Origin: JAAUTS01 sp034440395
GTDB lineage: Bacteria; Verrucomicrobiota; Verrucomicrobiia; Methylacidiphilales; JAAUTS01
Direction: 5' to 3'
DNA: 64,000 nucleotides
Assembly (NCBI GenBank): GCA_034440395.1
Contig: JAWXBW010000069.1
Location: 1 to 64,000 of the forward strand
The notes beneath the pieces were generated by a model that had not been told where the DNA came from, made no database searches, and saw only the letters and a list, made by a program, of their open reading frames with translations. The translations under genes and the position numbers were made by a program. Shown here one piece after another: positions 26,598 through 35,706 of this stretch. How positions within the stretch are numbered: the first letter of the stretch is position 1; each line of letters opens with the position of its first letter.

Positions 26598-28785
26598 GAC
26601 TTTTTTGAGCATTCTGTTTCTGGCTGTTTTTCTTGAGGCGGCGTTTGTTTTCCTTGGCATTAGCTTGGGCGGACTTAAGGGTGCCGCCACCGCTTTCACC
26701 ATTATCATAGCCGTAGTAGCTGGTGTAGTAGTAGTAGGAATCATCACTACGTAAATGCACTTTATTTAAGACTACACCGCAGAAGCGGCCTTGTACTTCT
26801 TCCACGACCTTTTTGGCACGCCATGAGATGTTGCGTGGGTAACGCCTATGCTGAATGGCTAGGAGAGTCATATCCACTTCATGCACGATAACGGCAGCGT
26901 CACTGATCCCGAGAATGGGAGGAGAATCGAATAGAATAACCTCGTAGTGCGGACGGAGGATCTTCACGATTTCAGACATTTTAGCTGGACTAAGCGCACC
27001 CATACATTTAGGAGGGAGTTTTCCTGCCGTAATCACTTGAAGATTAGGAATATCCGTATTGCGGATATAACTATCCAAAGAGCCGTAGCCTAAAAGGAAG
27101 TCAGCTAGGCCATTCACATTTTCAATACCAAGAATTGAATTGATAGAATGCCGTCTGAAGTCCGTATCGATTATGAGCGTACTGATACCGCTATAGGCAC
27201 AAACATAAGCCAAATTAAATAAGGTTGTGCTCTTACCTTCTCCAGGGCCGCCACTAACAATCGTCAACGTGGTTGCGCCTGTATCTCGTGCCTTTAAATC
27301 AATCTTGGCTCGCAGGATTCGGTAAGCTTCAGCGTTTGGAGAATCAGGGCCTTCAAGGTTGAGGGTGTTGACCCCTTCAGGTATGACTCCGACGACGGTT
27401 GTATTTAGATAGCGCTCGACGTCATCGAGTGATTTCACGCTTGTATCCAGATACTCGATAAAGAAAGCCAGAGAAACGCCTAATACTAGTCCAACGACTA
27501 CGCTTAAAGCCATGTTCAGCCTTAAGTTAGGCCTCACAGGAACCGAGCTAGCCTCGGCCTCACTGATCATCTCAACTGGCTTGATAGCTATGTTGCTGTC
27601 CACTTTGACCTGAGTGTAGCGGGCTGTGATAATTTCTAATAAAGATTCTTGGGTAGCTAACTCGCGCTTAGCATCTTCATACTCACGAATTGATCCTGTC
27701 CTTTTTTTACGGTTTGTTTCTTTCAACGAATCAACCTCTGCTTGGATGCTGGCGTTCTTACTTTCCTGCGCACTGTAATCAATTTCTAAGCCCTTGCGTA
27801 TGCCCTCGAGCTGCTTACTCAGTTGGTCTTTAGTTTTTTCTACCAATGCAAGGGAAGCCTGCATTTTAGGATGCTCGGCGGCAAAACCCTGCTTCCTCAT
27901 AGATTCGAGGTTTTGCTGGTTTTCAATTAAATTTGCTTTTAACAAGCTCAAGGTACTATCTTCAAATCCTAGAGCGGAAAGCGCATTAACCAGCTGGTCA
28001 TTACTCAATTTGCGCACTTCTTGAATACGGACTTTGCGAGCTAATAGATCCGCCTTTGTTTCCGTGAGCTTAGCCTCGTTGCGTTGCAGCTCTAGTTCTT
28101 GTAGCGTCACGACCGCCCCGCGGCCTGGGCCAGAACCTTGATCATCTATCTCATAGAGTTTACGTAGGTCTTGAACTTTCTGGTTAGCGGTTTGTACCGA
28201 ATTGCGTTGTTTCTGTAACTGTTCTTCTACGACCCTTAGTCCCCCGCCTTTATTGCCTGTGATCTCAGCTACGCGATACTCCGCATAGTAGTTAGCTATG
28301 GCATTGGCCCAATTTTTGGCATCATTAGGGTCTGTGTAAAAAACGGTGATTTCAATGAGCTTAGTATTACGGAAGGGTTGGACTCGTAAGTTTCCACCTT
28401 TAAAACTATTAAAAAGAAAATCTTCATTTTCTTTATACGCATTAATGGGCAAGCCAGCTTTTAAGGCGAATTTTTCGTCGATTTTTTGTGCCTTTAAAAC
28501 CGGAACTAAAATCTTCTTAGACTGAATGGTTTCAAATTCTGTTTGAAAATCTATGGTGTTAAAGGGATTGGCCTCATCCTGCATGAAGTTCAACTGCTTA
28601 TTCTCACCCGTGCTGACCTTAACCAACGCTGAGGAGGAATAAACTTTTTCTATAGAGCGCGTATAAAAAAAAGCTGTTGCAACCACTAAAACAAAAAGAA
28701 TAGCAATAATAGGCCAGCGGTTTTTTACGACGCGCCAATAATCACTAAAATGAAGACTTACTTCTGTATTCTCTGCCATAGGCAA
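26566..28785 (-). CDS. Wzc/GumC-type chain-length determinant with BY-kinase domain
   Basis: The 739-aa inner-membrane protein has an N-terminal Wzz domain with two spans (near res 20-40 and 430-450), a long periplasmic coiled coil, and a C-terminal bacterial tyrosine kinase domain: Walker A GGPGEGKST (about 513-521), Walker A' LIIDTDFRRH, Walker B VILFDSPP. The tail holds the autophosphorylation cluster SYYYYTSYYGYDN. It controls polymer length and export with the Wza-like protein encoded immediately downstream. A single-chain kinase of this sort is usual in Proteobacteria and PVC bacteria. Confidence 0.92.
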   Translation of the reverse strand: MPMAENTEVSLHFSDYWRVVKNRWPIIAILFVLVVATAFFYTRSIEKVYSSSALVKVSTGENKQLNFMQDEANPFNTIDFQTEFETIQSKKILVPVLKAQKIDEKFALKAGLPINAYKENEDFLFNSFKGGNLRVQPFRNTKLIEITVFYTDPNDAKNWANAIANYYAEYRVAEITGNKGGGLRVVEEQLQKQRNSVQTANQKVQDLRKLYEIDDQGSGPGRGAVVTLQELELQRNEAKLTETKADLLARKVRIQEVRKLSNDQLVNALSALGFEDSTLSLLKANLIENQQNLESMRKQGFAAEHPKMQASLALVEKTKDQLSKQLEGIRKGLEIDYSAQESKNASIQAEVDSLKETNRKKRTGSIREYEDAKRELATQESLLEIITARYTQVKVDSNIAIKPVEMISEAEASSVPVRPNLRLNMALSVVVGLVLGVSLAFFIEYLDTSVKSLDDVERYLNTTVVGVIPEGVNTLNLEGPDSPNAEAYRILRAKIDLKARDTGATTLTIVSGGPGEGKSTTLFNLAYVCAYSGISTLIIDTDFRRHSINSILGIENVNGLADFLLGYGSLDSYIRNTDIPNLQVITAGKLPPKCMGALSPAKMSEIVKILRPHYEVILFDSPPILGISDAAVIVHEVDMTLLAIQHRRYPRNISWRAKKVVEEVQGRFCGVVLNKVHLRSDDSYYYYTSYYGYDNGESGGGTLKSAQANAKENKRRLKKNSQKQNAQKSHETDSSKDSY

Positions 28786-28830
28786 TCATGGCAAATACAA
28801 TCAATTTTGTAAACTGCCAAGAATGGAAAG

Positions 28831-30033
28831 TTAATAGGTTCCGCGAATACCGATATAAACTTGGTTACGCTCAAACTCACGACCAAATACATTGGAGTCA
28901 CTCATGCTCCGAATATAGCCGGCATCCGTCGAGAGCCAGTCCGTCCAAGCGTAGGAAGCCCTTAATTGCGCGCTAAATGTATTTTCGTAAAACGATTGAT
29001 TAACAGGAATCAGAGACTGATTCTGGTCAAAGGATGCCAAGGCATATTGCGCGCTTAAAGATGTGGAAAATCTGGCAGTCCACGCATGGGAAACTCCTAG
29101 ATCAAAGGTGTGAGTTTGCTGGTTACCGAAGACTGCGGCATCGGTGACTTGGGTGCGGAAACTATAGCCAGCGGTAAAGGAACTTCTGGGCAGAAAGTTC
29201 CAAACTGACTTAATGTTAGCGTAAGGGCCTAGGTTATCATCTAAAATAGGGTTTTCATTCATCAAATATTGCGCCCCGACACGACCACTGATCAACCATT
29301 CACGTAACAAATAGTGATCTGCCCCTACCGTCAAAGTGTGAGTGTCAAAATCACGAGGACTCTTTTCGTAATCAAACGTATCATAGGCGTAAGCAACCAC
29401 CGCCGTCGTTGTAGGGAGCACGCTGAGTCGGAAGTCTTGGGTGACGCCATGTTTAACATAATCATTCCCTAAAGAAATAATAGGATCTTCGTAGGAAGCT
29501 ATGGTGTTGTTATAGCCTGTCACGGTAGAGAAACGCTCTGTCCACGCATAGGTGGCATCTAGATTTAAATCGTTGCTGTAACCATTACCGAGACGGCGAT
29601 TCACCGCAACGCCATTGCCTAACTCTGGCTCCGCCGAGTATTTAAAACGGTTACGTAAATCTATTTCAAACCGTTCCGTAAACTTATGATTAACCCTTCC
29701 GACAAAGGTATGCCCCATATCCCATTCGTCACCTTGGCGGTCATTGTAATAAGTGGCATCAAATAAATAACTAAAAGAAAACATGGTTTGATCCATGGGA
29801 TACTTGAAAATGAATTCTGGTGAAATGATCGTCTTGAAAGAACTTTCTTCATTGACTGAAGATGCATTGATGTTGTCATCGTACTCTTCGCGTAAGTTAA
29901 CCGAGATGGTGTAGGGCTTACCTGTACTAAATTGTCCTGCACGGGCGTCGTTCTGAGCCAACCCAAAGTTAGGGAAGCAGACCGAGGCCAAAACCAATGC
30001 CGTCAGCAAAAGATATTTTACGATAAAATTCAT
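28831..30033 (-). CDS. Outer-membrane beta-barrel protein of the exopolysaccharide locus
   Basis: After a signal peptide (YLLLTALVLASVCFPNFGLAQ) the roughly 400-aa protein alternates polar and aromatic residues throughout, with repeated patterns such as RNRFKYS, TAGYSFRTQ and SAQYALAS, and ends in an aromatic residue (GIRGTY), as outer-membrane barrels do. It resembles the putative beta-barrel porins found beside exosortase/Wzc-type polysaccharide loci. I prefer ATG at 30033; the 30066 alternative is TTG. It likely provides an outer-membrane pore or anchor for the polymer; function is inferred from context. Confidence 0.75.
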   Translation of the reverse strand: MNFIVKYLLLTALVLASVCFPNFGLAQNDARAGQFSTGKPYTISVNLREEYDDNINASSVNEESSFKTIISPEFIFKYPMDQTMFSFSYLFDATYYNDRQGDEWDMGHTFVGRVNHKFTERFEIDLRNRFKYSAEPELGNGVAVNRRLGNGYSNDLNLDATYAWTERFSTVTGYNNTIASYEDPIISLGNDYVKHGVTQDFRLSVLPTTTAVVAYAYDTFDYEKSPRDFDTHTLTVGADHYLLREWLISGRVGAQYLMNENPILDDNLGPYANIKSVWNFLPRSSFTAGYSFRTQVTDAAVFGNQQTHTFDLGVSHAWTARFSTSLSAQYALASFDQNQSLIPVNQSFYENTFSAQLRASYAWTDWLSTDAGYIRSMSDSNVFGREFERNQVYIGIRGTY

Positions 30034-30176
30034 AAATTTAATTATGATTTGCCCTGCGTAGAACAAATCTCAAAACCGACTTTGTAAGTTTATTTAAAAT
30101 AGTCAAAACAAATAATTTTACGCCCAAGTATATGTTAGTAAGTTCATTGAGCCTTATTTTACATCTATATACGTAA

Positions 30177-31901
30177 TTAACGCCATCTTGGTCTATCTGC
30201 AAATAAGAGGTAGTCTTGCTCTATATTCGGAGGTAAAGCTGTAAAAAAGGGCAGAGGCAGATCTTTCAGATCCGTTCGTTTAATCAAGGCCGCCCACTCA
30301 CTGTACTCCCCAGTCTGGATTTGGCTAAGCATCTTGCGATTACTCGTCTCTGGGGTAAACAGCATGGCGGCAATCCGAAATTTAAAGTCATTCATTTCAT
30401 AGAAATCCTTTTTCTTTAAAGGAATCCAGACGGAAACTCGATCAGAATACCAAGCCGAAGCCCATGGTATGTCAGACGAAAAGATTTCATTTGGTTCCAC
30501 CCAGTCTTTGATAAAAAATAGCACAGGCGGGAAGTAAGGCGGATAGGCAAAGCGTGGCGGATTTCGTTGCAGAATATTAATGCCTAAAGGGATTAATTGG
30601 ATGAATAAAACCACCGCTATAATTGGTAGTTGTAAAATTCTCGACGGCAATTTGAGTCGATCTAGGAGGAGAGCCAGAAAAGCCGTCCCAAAGGCCGCCA
30701 GAACAGGAACAAGTACGATCAACCCATTTAACTCCAACTTTTCTTGAGGATCTGATTGCTTGACTATTACCGCATTTAGCACAAATAAAACGGAACTAGC
30801 CGCTAGCCAAAAATAAAGGCTATTCTGAACATTAGTTTTTTTGTAGGTGTGAAAAAGAGCGACAAAGAATAACCCAGGTAAAAGAAAGCCTCCTAAGTAA
30901 AATCCAAGATTTTCCACCTGATTACCTAACCCCAGAGCCATCGCCGTTATAAGCTGCTTAAGTCCGATTGAGCCACCTAAGGAATCACTAAACGTGCGCC
31001 ACAGTGAAGAATCATAGCTATATACCTGAACCCATGCATACCCAAACGGGTTGCCCGATAAATTAATGTTACGGATCAACCACGGCATAGAAATCAACAA
31101 CGGCACTCCTATCGAAATAACCAGTGCCGCCACACGGTTTCGGAAGAGAAAACCTGCGACCAAAATCAATGTTAAAGGTAACGCAACCATGGAATACCTA
31201 GTCATGAAGGCCAGCCCTGCAACGATAGCAGCCAGCCCGAGCCATAACATAGGTGTGAGAGTTGAACCCTCCTCATCCTCATCCGCACTAAATGCCTCAT
31301 TCAAAGCCGCACCTAAACAGCAAATCAGCAACAGGAGCAATGGCACATTCAATCCTGAAATAACAAATTCCCAAATTGAATTGGTGAAAATAAACAAAAG
31401 AGAAGCCACGATAGCCACGCGATCATCAAATGCCCGTATCATCCATGTATAAAAAACAGCTATTGCTAACACTAAACAAACTAAGTTAAACCCACCCATA
31501 ACCATTTCAGGCCGGAACGTGGTAAAATCCTTTAACTTTGTTTTATCAACCTCAAAGGAAACTCCCGTCACCTTAAACGCTGCCGCTAAGAGATACGGAT
31601 AAACCGGTGGATTAACCAGATCAGGCATGGCTTGAAAATCAACTTCTTCTTTAGCCTTACCCTCCGTGGAATACTTGAGAATGATGGGCCGGATAAACTT
31701 GGTCGTAAACCCCTCCCCCTGCGAAATCTGCCGCGCAATCTGCGCCTGATCCATCGCCTCAGGTTGTTTTAGTCCATTAAACTGAGTGCCTAAATAATAT
31801 CCACCTAAAAGCAAAACGATAAATAATACCGCAGCTCTTAACATCCATTTCCGTAAATCCCCCACTTCAAGCGAGTACACTAAATCTTGCAGATTACTCA
31901 T
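30177..31901 (-). CDS. ArnT/PMT-like membrane glycosyltransferase (GT39/83 type)
   Basis: This 574-aa protein has about 12 predicted spans. Its first periplasmic loop carries MDQAQIARQISQGEGF and VNPPVYPYLLAAAFK, the acidic and DxP-like region of lipid-phosphate-sugar-dependent glycosyltransferases. It would attach a sugar from a polyprenyl-phosphate donor. Start chosen at ATG 31901, since the AAGGGGAAG ribosome site lies 8 nt ahead; a GTG at 31910 sits on top of that site. The neighbouring polysaccharide genes suggest a role in the same pathway. The acceptor is not known. Confidence 0.75.
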   Translation of the reverse strand: MSNLQDLVYSLEVGDLRKWMLRAAVLFIVLLLGGYYLGTQFNGLKQPEAMDQAQIARQISQGEGFTTKFIRPIILKYSTEGKAKEEVDFQAMPDLVNPPVYPYLLAAAFKVTGVSFEVDKTKLKDFTTFRPEMVMGGFNLVCLVLAIAVFYTWMIRAFDDRVAIVASLLFIFTNSIWEFVISGLNVPLLLLLICCLGAALNEAFSADEDEEGSTLTPMLWLGLAAIVAGLAFMTRYSMVALPLTLILVAGFLFRNRVAALVISIGVPLLISMPWLIRNINLSGNPFGYAWVQVYSYDSSLWRTFSDSLGGSIGLKQLITAMALGLGNQVENLGFYLGGFLLPGLFFVALFHTYKKTNVQNSLYFWLAASSVLFVLNAVIVKQSDPQEKLELNGLIVLVPVLAAFGTAFLALLLDRLKLPSRILQLPIIAVVLFIQLIPLGINILQRNPPRFAYPPYFPPVLFFIKDWVEPNEIFSSDIPWASAWYSDRVSVWIPLKKKDFYEMNDFKFRIAAMLFTPETSNRKMLSQIQTGEYSEWAALIKRTDLKDLPLPFFTALPPNIEQDYLLFADRPRWR

Positions 31902-31917
31902 ATAAAACACTTCCCCT

Positions 31918-33267
31918 TTAAGTTAACTGATACTCATGCAACTTTCGGTGCAAGGTTCTTCGACTGATCCCCAAAAGCTTGGCTGCATCCGTCCGGCTCC
32001 CAGCACACTCTTCCAAGGCTCTCATGATTGACCCTTTTTCCATTTGTTGCAAATTCAAACTATGCCCCATAGGCAAATCACCCAAATTCACCACCTTCCT
32101 TAAGTTCGGCGGTAAATCATCCAGCATGATCTCTTGCCCCCGTGCCAAAACCACTCCATGCTCCACCGCCGTCTTTAGCTCCCGCACATTTCCAGGCCAT
32201 CCGTAGTTTAATAATGCCCTTTCCGCCTCAATACTAAACCGTAATTCATTTTTTTTATTCTCCCTCCCGAACTCCTCTAAATACGTCTTAGCTAAGAGCG
32301 CTATATCCTCCTGCCTCTCCCTCAGCGGCGGTAACTCAATCTTCACCACATTTATCCGATAATACAAATCCTCCCGAAAATCTCCACTCTTCACCCGATC
32401 CTCTAAATTCCTGTTCGTAGCCGAAATTAACCTCACATCCACCTCGATTTTCTTGTTACCACCAACTCTTTCAAAGGATCTCTCCCCCAAAACGCGTAAT
32501 AATTTAACCTGAGTTGCCGCATCCACTTCCCCGATCTCGTCTAAAAAGATTGACCCCCCATCCGCCTGTTCGAACCTACCCACCCGCCTCTCCTGCGCTC
32601 CCGTAAAAGCTCCCTTCTCATGCCCGAATAACTCACTTTCAAATAACTGAGCCGAAATTGCCGCACAATGCACCGGGATAAATGGCTTTAACTTCCTTGC
32701 ACTCAAGGAATGAATAGCCTGTGCCACCAATTCCTTGCCCGTCCCACTCTCTCCCTCAATCAAGACGCTGGCCCTTGAATCCGCCACCTGCCTGATTAAA
32801 TCAAAAATCTGCACCATCTTAGCCGACCGACCGATCAGTTTTTCCAAACCAAATTTCTCATCCAACTGCTGTCTCAGCTGCCTATTCTCGTCCTCCACCA
32901 GCCGCCCCTTCAAAGCCCTTAACAACAGCATTTCCAGCTTATCTATATTCACTGGTTTCGTCACATAGTCATAAGCTCCCCGGCGCATCGCCTCCACCGC
33001 ATTTTCCACTGAGCCATACGCCGTCATCATGACACAGATCGGTGCAGGTTGCAGACTGCGCGCTTTATCTAAAATCTTCATCCCATTATCTCCCGCTAAA
33101 CGTAGATCCGTCAGAACCACATCCACTTTCTCCGACTCCATCATGTTAAAGGCTGAAGCTTCATCCGCCGCCACATAGATTTCAAAATGATCCTCCATCG
33201 CACGTCGCAGCCCATCCCGCGTATGCTTCTCATCATCGACAATTAGAAGTATTGGTAAGTATTTCAT
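31918..33267 (-). CDS. NtrC-family sigma-54-dependent response regulator
   Basis: A 449-aa regulator with a receiver domain (phosphorylatable Asp54 in VVLTDLRL, Lys in YVTKPVN), AAA+ domain (Walker A GESGTGKE, sigma-54 contact loop GAFTGA, Walker B SIFLDEIGE) and a C-terminal Fis-type HTH (RTDAAKLLGISRRTLHRKL). It would activate sigma-54 promoters after phosphorylation by the kinase encoded 20 bp upstream. Targets may include the adjoining exopolysaccharide genes, but I saw no TGGC-N8-TGC promoter in the gaps I checked. Confidence 0.93.
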   Translation of the reverse strand: MKYLPILLIVDDEKHTRDGLRRAMEDHFEIYVAADEASAFNMMESEKVDVVLTDLRLAGDNGMKILDKARSLQPAPICVMMTAYGSVENAVEAMRRGAYDYVTKPVNIDKLEMLLLRALKGRLVEDENRQLRQQLDEKFGLEKLIGRSAKMVQIFDLIRQVADSRASVLIEGESGTGKELVAQAIHSLSARKLKPFIPVHCAAISAQLFESELFGHEKGAFTGAQERRVGRFEQADGGSIFLDEIGEVDAATQVKLLRVLGERSFERVGGNKKIEVDVRLISATNRNLEDRVKSGDFREDLYYRINVVKIELPPLRERQEDIALLAKTYLEEFGRENKKNELRFSIEAERALLNYGWPGNVRELKTAVEHGVVLARGQEIMLDDLPPNLRKVVNLGDLPMGHSLNLQQMEKGSIMRALEECAGSRTDAAKLLGISRRTLHRKLHEYQLT

Positions 33268-33286
33268 TTTAATCTCCTTGCCTCAC

Positions 33287-34435
33287 TCAAACTCTCTCTT
33301 CCAACAACCGCACCTGCGGCTGCCCTAAAGGGAACCTTATCCGCACTGTCGTGCCCTGCTCAGGAAAACTCTCAATCTGTAACTCCGCCCCATGTTCCTG
33401 TAAAATCCTATGCACAATCATGAGTCCCAACCCTGATCCCCGCTGCTTCGTCGTATAATAAGGCTCTAACACACGGGGAATATCCTCCAATGAAATGCCT
33501 GACCCATTATCCTTAAATGTCACCACCACCGCCCCCATCACCTTCTCCACCGTAATTTTTAATATGCCCTTCTCGGTTAAGGCCTGCATTGCATTTCTAA
33601 TAATGTTATAAAAAGCCTGCTTAATCTGTTCCGAATCCAACCTTAACAATGGCATCGGTTCCTCTACATCTAACTCCACTATAAGATTCCTGTCTAAAAT
33701 TTCAGCCCTAAGAGTTTCTAAAATCTCCTGTAATATCTGCATCACCTGCACCTCACGCAATTCTGGTAAAGTCGGTCTCACCGCTTTTAAAAAACGACTA
33801 ATAATAACATCCAGCCGATCCATCTCATTACGAGCAATGCGAATCGACTCCTGTAAATGCCCCGCTTGAGCCTCCGGTATCCTCTTTAAATCCCGCTCCA
33901 TTAATTGTAGATGAATGTTTAAACTATTGATCGGATTCCCCAACTCGTGCGCCACCCCCGCCGAGAGTAAGGTCAGTGCCTGAGACCGCTCCGACTCTAT
34001 CGCCACCCTCGCATCTGTCCGCTGCTTCGTCACATCCCTAAAAATTGCCACAAACGCCGTGGTCGAACCATCCTTCTCCTGCATCGGTAATAGATAGAAC
34101 TCCAAAGTGCGTGATTCAGGATAATGAATTTCCAACAACCGCCGCGACGTCTGTCCAGCAGCTAACAACGTCGCCCAATCCACATCCCGCACATATTTTG
34201 AAATAGGTGTTCCTGCTGGAATTTCTACGGGCAAAGGCAATAATTTTTGCACAGCTAGATTGGTATATTCCACCCTTCCTTCCCTGTCCAAGACCACAAT
34301 GGCATCCTGCAAACTATTAAAGATCGTCTCCAGAAAGCCGATTTCCCGGGCCAAGCGCACTAAGTACGTCTGCAACTCCCCTTGCCCTAAATGTTTCATC
34401 CGCTGGAGTAACTTCTCAAGGAATGATGACTTCAT
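33287..34435 (-). CDS. Sensor histidine kinase with PAS domain
   Basis: The 382-aa protein has no membrane span, so it is cytoplasmic. A PAS domain (about res 36-140, TIFNSLQDAIVVLDREGRVEYTN) precedes the HisKA helix with phosphoacceptor His163 in SAGVAHELGNPINSLN, then HATPase boxes FYNIIRNAMQAL, FKDNGSGIS and GSGLGLMIVHRIL. It resembles NtrB-type kinases and is 19 bp from its partner regulator. The PAS ligand is unknown. Confidence 0.93.
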   Translation of the reverse strand: MKSSFLEKLLQRMKHLGQGELQTYLVRLAREIGFLETIFNSLQDAIVVLDREGRVEYTNLAVQKLLPLPVEIPAGTPISKYVRDVDWATLLAAGQTSRRLLEIHYPESRTLEFYLLPMQEKDGSTTAFVAIFRDVTKQRTDARVAIESERSQALTLLSAGVAHELGNPINSLNIHLQLMERDLKRIPEAQAGHLQESIRIARNEMDRLDVIISRFLKAVRPTLPELREVQVMQILQEILETLRAEILDRNLIVELDVEEPMPLLRLDSEQIKQAFYNIIRNAMQALTEKGILKITVEKVMGAVVVTFKDNGSGISLEDIPRVLEPYYTTKQRGSGLGLMIVHRILQEHGAELQIESFPEQGTTVRIRFPLGQPQVRLLEERV

Positions 34436-34613
34436 AGTGCCAAAATGTCACTAAAAGGAATAAAAGCAAGAACGTAAAAAGGGTAATCTTGTCGCTTTAA
34501 AGTTAAGTTCTTTAGAGCCATTTTCCATCAATGCCTAGGATAGTGCGCAAAAGCCAAGAACATCACAAAAAACTCTTCTGCTTAAGCCTGAGCAAAACTC
34601 AACCCTCTTTTTC

Positions 34614-35705
34614 CTACTGCTGCTGCTTTTGGCGTGGCGTTTGATGCTGAGACTGGCTCTGTGATTGGCTCTGTGATTGGCTCTGTGATTGGCTCTGTGA
34701 TTGCTGCTGTTTTTGGTATTCAATCTCTTTAGCTAAGTCTGTTTGCTGGTAAAAAATGTAGGTCTCAAAAATGGCTACACCAACATCACTAAGTTTGAGT
34801 TGAACGTGGTCTAGGTATTCATGCAGACCCATAGCGAAGACTTCATTCATGGTGGTGTAGTTGAGCTCAGCTAAAAGACGGCCTGAAAGCTTTTCAGCTT
34901 CATTACGAAAATAGCCTGGGTCGCTCCCGGTCATTTTCCGTAGAAAATGATCGAAGGTGCGCACGCAAAAGCGGAGGGAACGAGGGAAGGAATCTGATAA
35001 AAGGAGAAACTCTGCTACTTTTTTTGGGGCAACACCTGAAACGTAGGTGTGCTGGTAAGCCTCATAAGCACTGGAGGATCGGAGGACGGCGGCGCACTCA
35101 ATCATGGTGTTGTTATCTTCCTCGGGTCCGCAGACGGCATCTTGAAGTGTTCGGTGTTTGACATCAAGGATACGACTAGTCATATCGGCACGCTCAAGGA
35201 AGCGACCCATCATCATGAATTCTAAATTGATGCCGTGAATGGTGGTGGCACTGGTTAGACCCTGAAGTTTGTAGGAGCTTTGCTTTATCTCGCGGTAGAA
35301 ATCGTAGGGGCTTTCTTGCCAGAGTTTTTTGGTTTCTTTTGATCGGATGAAGAGGTAGAGGCGATTAACTTCTTCCCACATTTCTAGCGCTATCTGGTCA
35401 CGCGCGGCGCGGGCATTATGCCGCGCTGAAATAATGCAGGAGAGGATGGAGTTAGGATTTTCCTCATTATAGGTTAAAAATTCTGTGACACTGTGACTGT
35501 CAGACTTTTTGTAAAGGGAACGGAAGAGTTCGTCGTCACCTAGGGTATTTACCAGAGGTTCCCACTGTTCTTTGATTCGTTTGTCGTCGAGGGTTTTGTA
35601 GTCTAGGAGGGACTGCAGATTTACATCGACGATACGTGAGACATTTTCCGCACGTTCTAGGTAGCGGCTCATCCAGAAGAGAGAATTGGCAACGCGTGAT
35701 AACAT
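34614..35705 (-). CDS. Alpha-E domain protein (DUF403) with Gln-Ser repeat tail
   Basis: The 363-aa protein begins MLSRVANSLFWMSRYLERAENVSR, the alpha-E signature. It is paired in genomes with a circularly permuted ATP-grasp enzyme, and the two form a system thought to make a peptide or amide product. I place the start at ATG 35705, 1 bp past the upstream stop, where a GGAG site lies 8 nt ahead. The C-terminus runs into QQQ followed by about nine QS dipeptides, a tail absent from most homologues. Function in this organism is unknown. Confidence 0.85.
   Translation of the reverse strand: MLSRVANSLFWMSRYLERAENVSRIVDVNLQSLLDYKTLDDKRIKEQWEPLVNTLGDDELFRSLYKKSDSHSVTEFLTYNEENPNSILSCIISARHNARAARDQIALEMWEEVNRLYLFIRSKETKKLWQESPYDFYREIKQSSYKLQGLTSATTIHGINLEFMMMGRFLERADMTSRILDVKHRTLQDAVCGPEEDNNTMIECAAVLRSSSAYEAYQHTYVSGVAPKKVAEFLLLSDSFPRSLRFCVRTFDHFLRKMTGSDPGYFRNEAEKLSGRLLAELNYTTMNEVFAMGLHEYLDHVQLKLSDVGVAIFETYIFYQQTDLAKEIEYQKQQQSQSQSQSQSQSQSQSQSQHQTPRQKQQQ
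34655..34702 (-). repeat. Four perfect 12-bp tandem repeats coding for Gln-Ser
   Basis: On the minus strand the unit AATCACAGAGCC repeats four times without mismatch, reading QSQS in the frame of the alpha-E gene. Perfect identity at the DNA level shows recent expansion by slippage rather than protein-level selection. The copy number is likely to vary between strains. Confidence 0.9.
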
Positions 35706-35706
35706 A

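Noticed and set aside
26598..26747. Longer N-terminus of the Wza-like protein
   Set aside because: The extra 50 residues are low-complexity and lie within the kinase gene on the same strand, while a normal lipoprotein signal begins after ATG 26597.
30034..30176. Sigma-54 promoter upstream of the barrel gene
   Set aside because: No TGGC-N8-TGC pattern on either strand in this gap.
34535..34723. Frame rich in NHRA repeats opposite the alpha-E frame
   Set aside because: It is the alternative reading of the 12-bp tandem repeat, not a gene.
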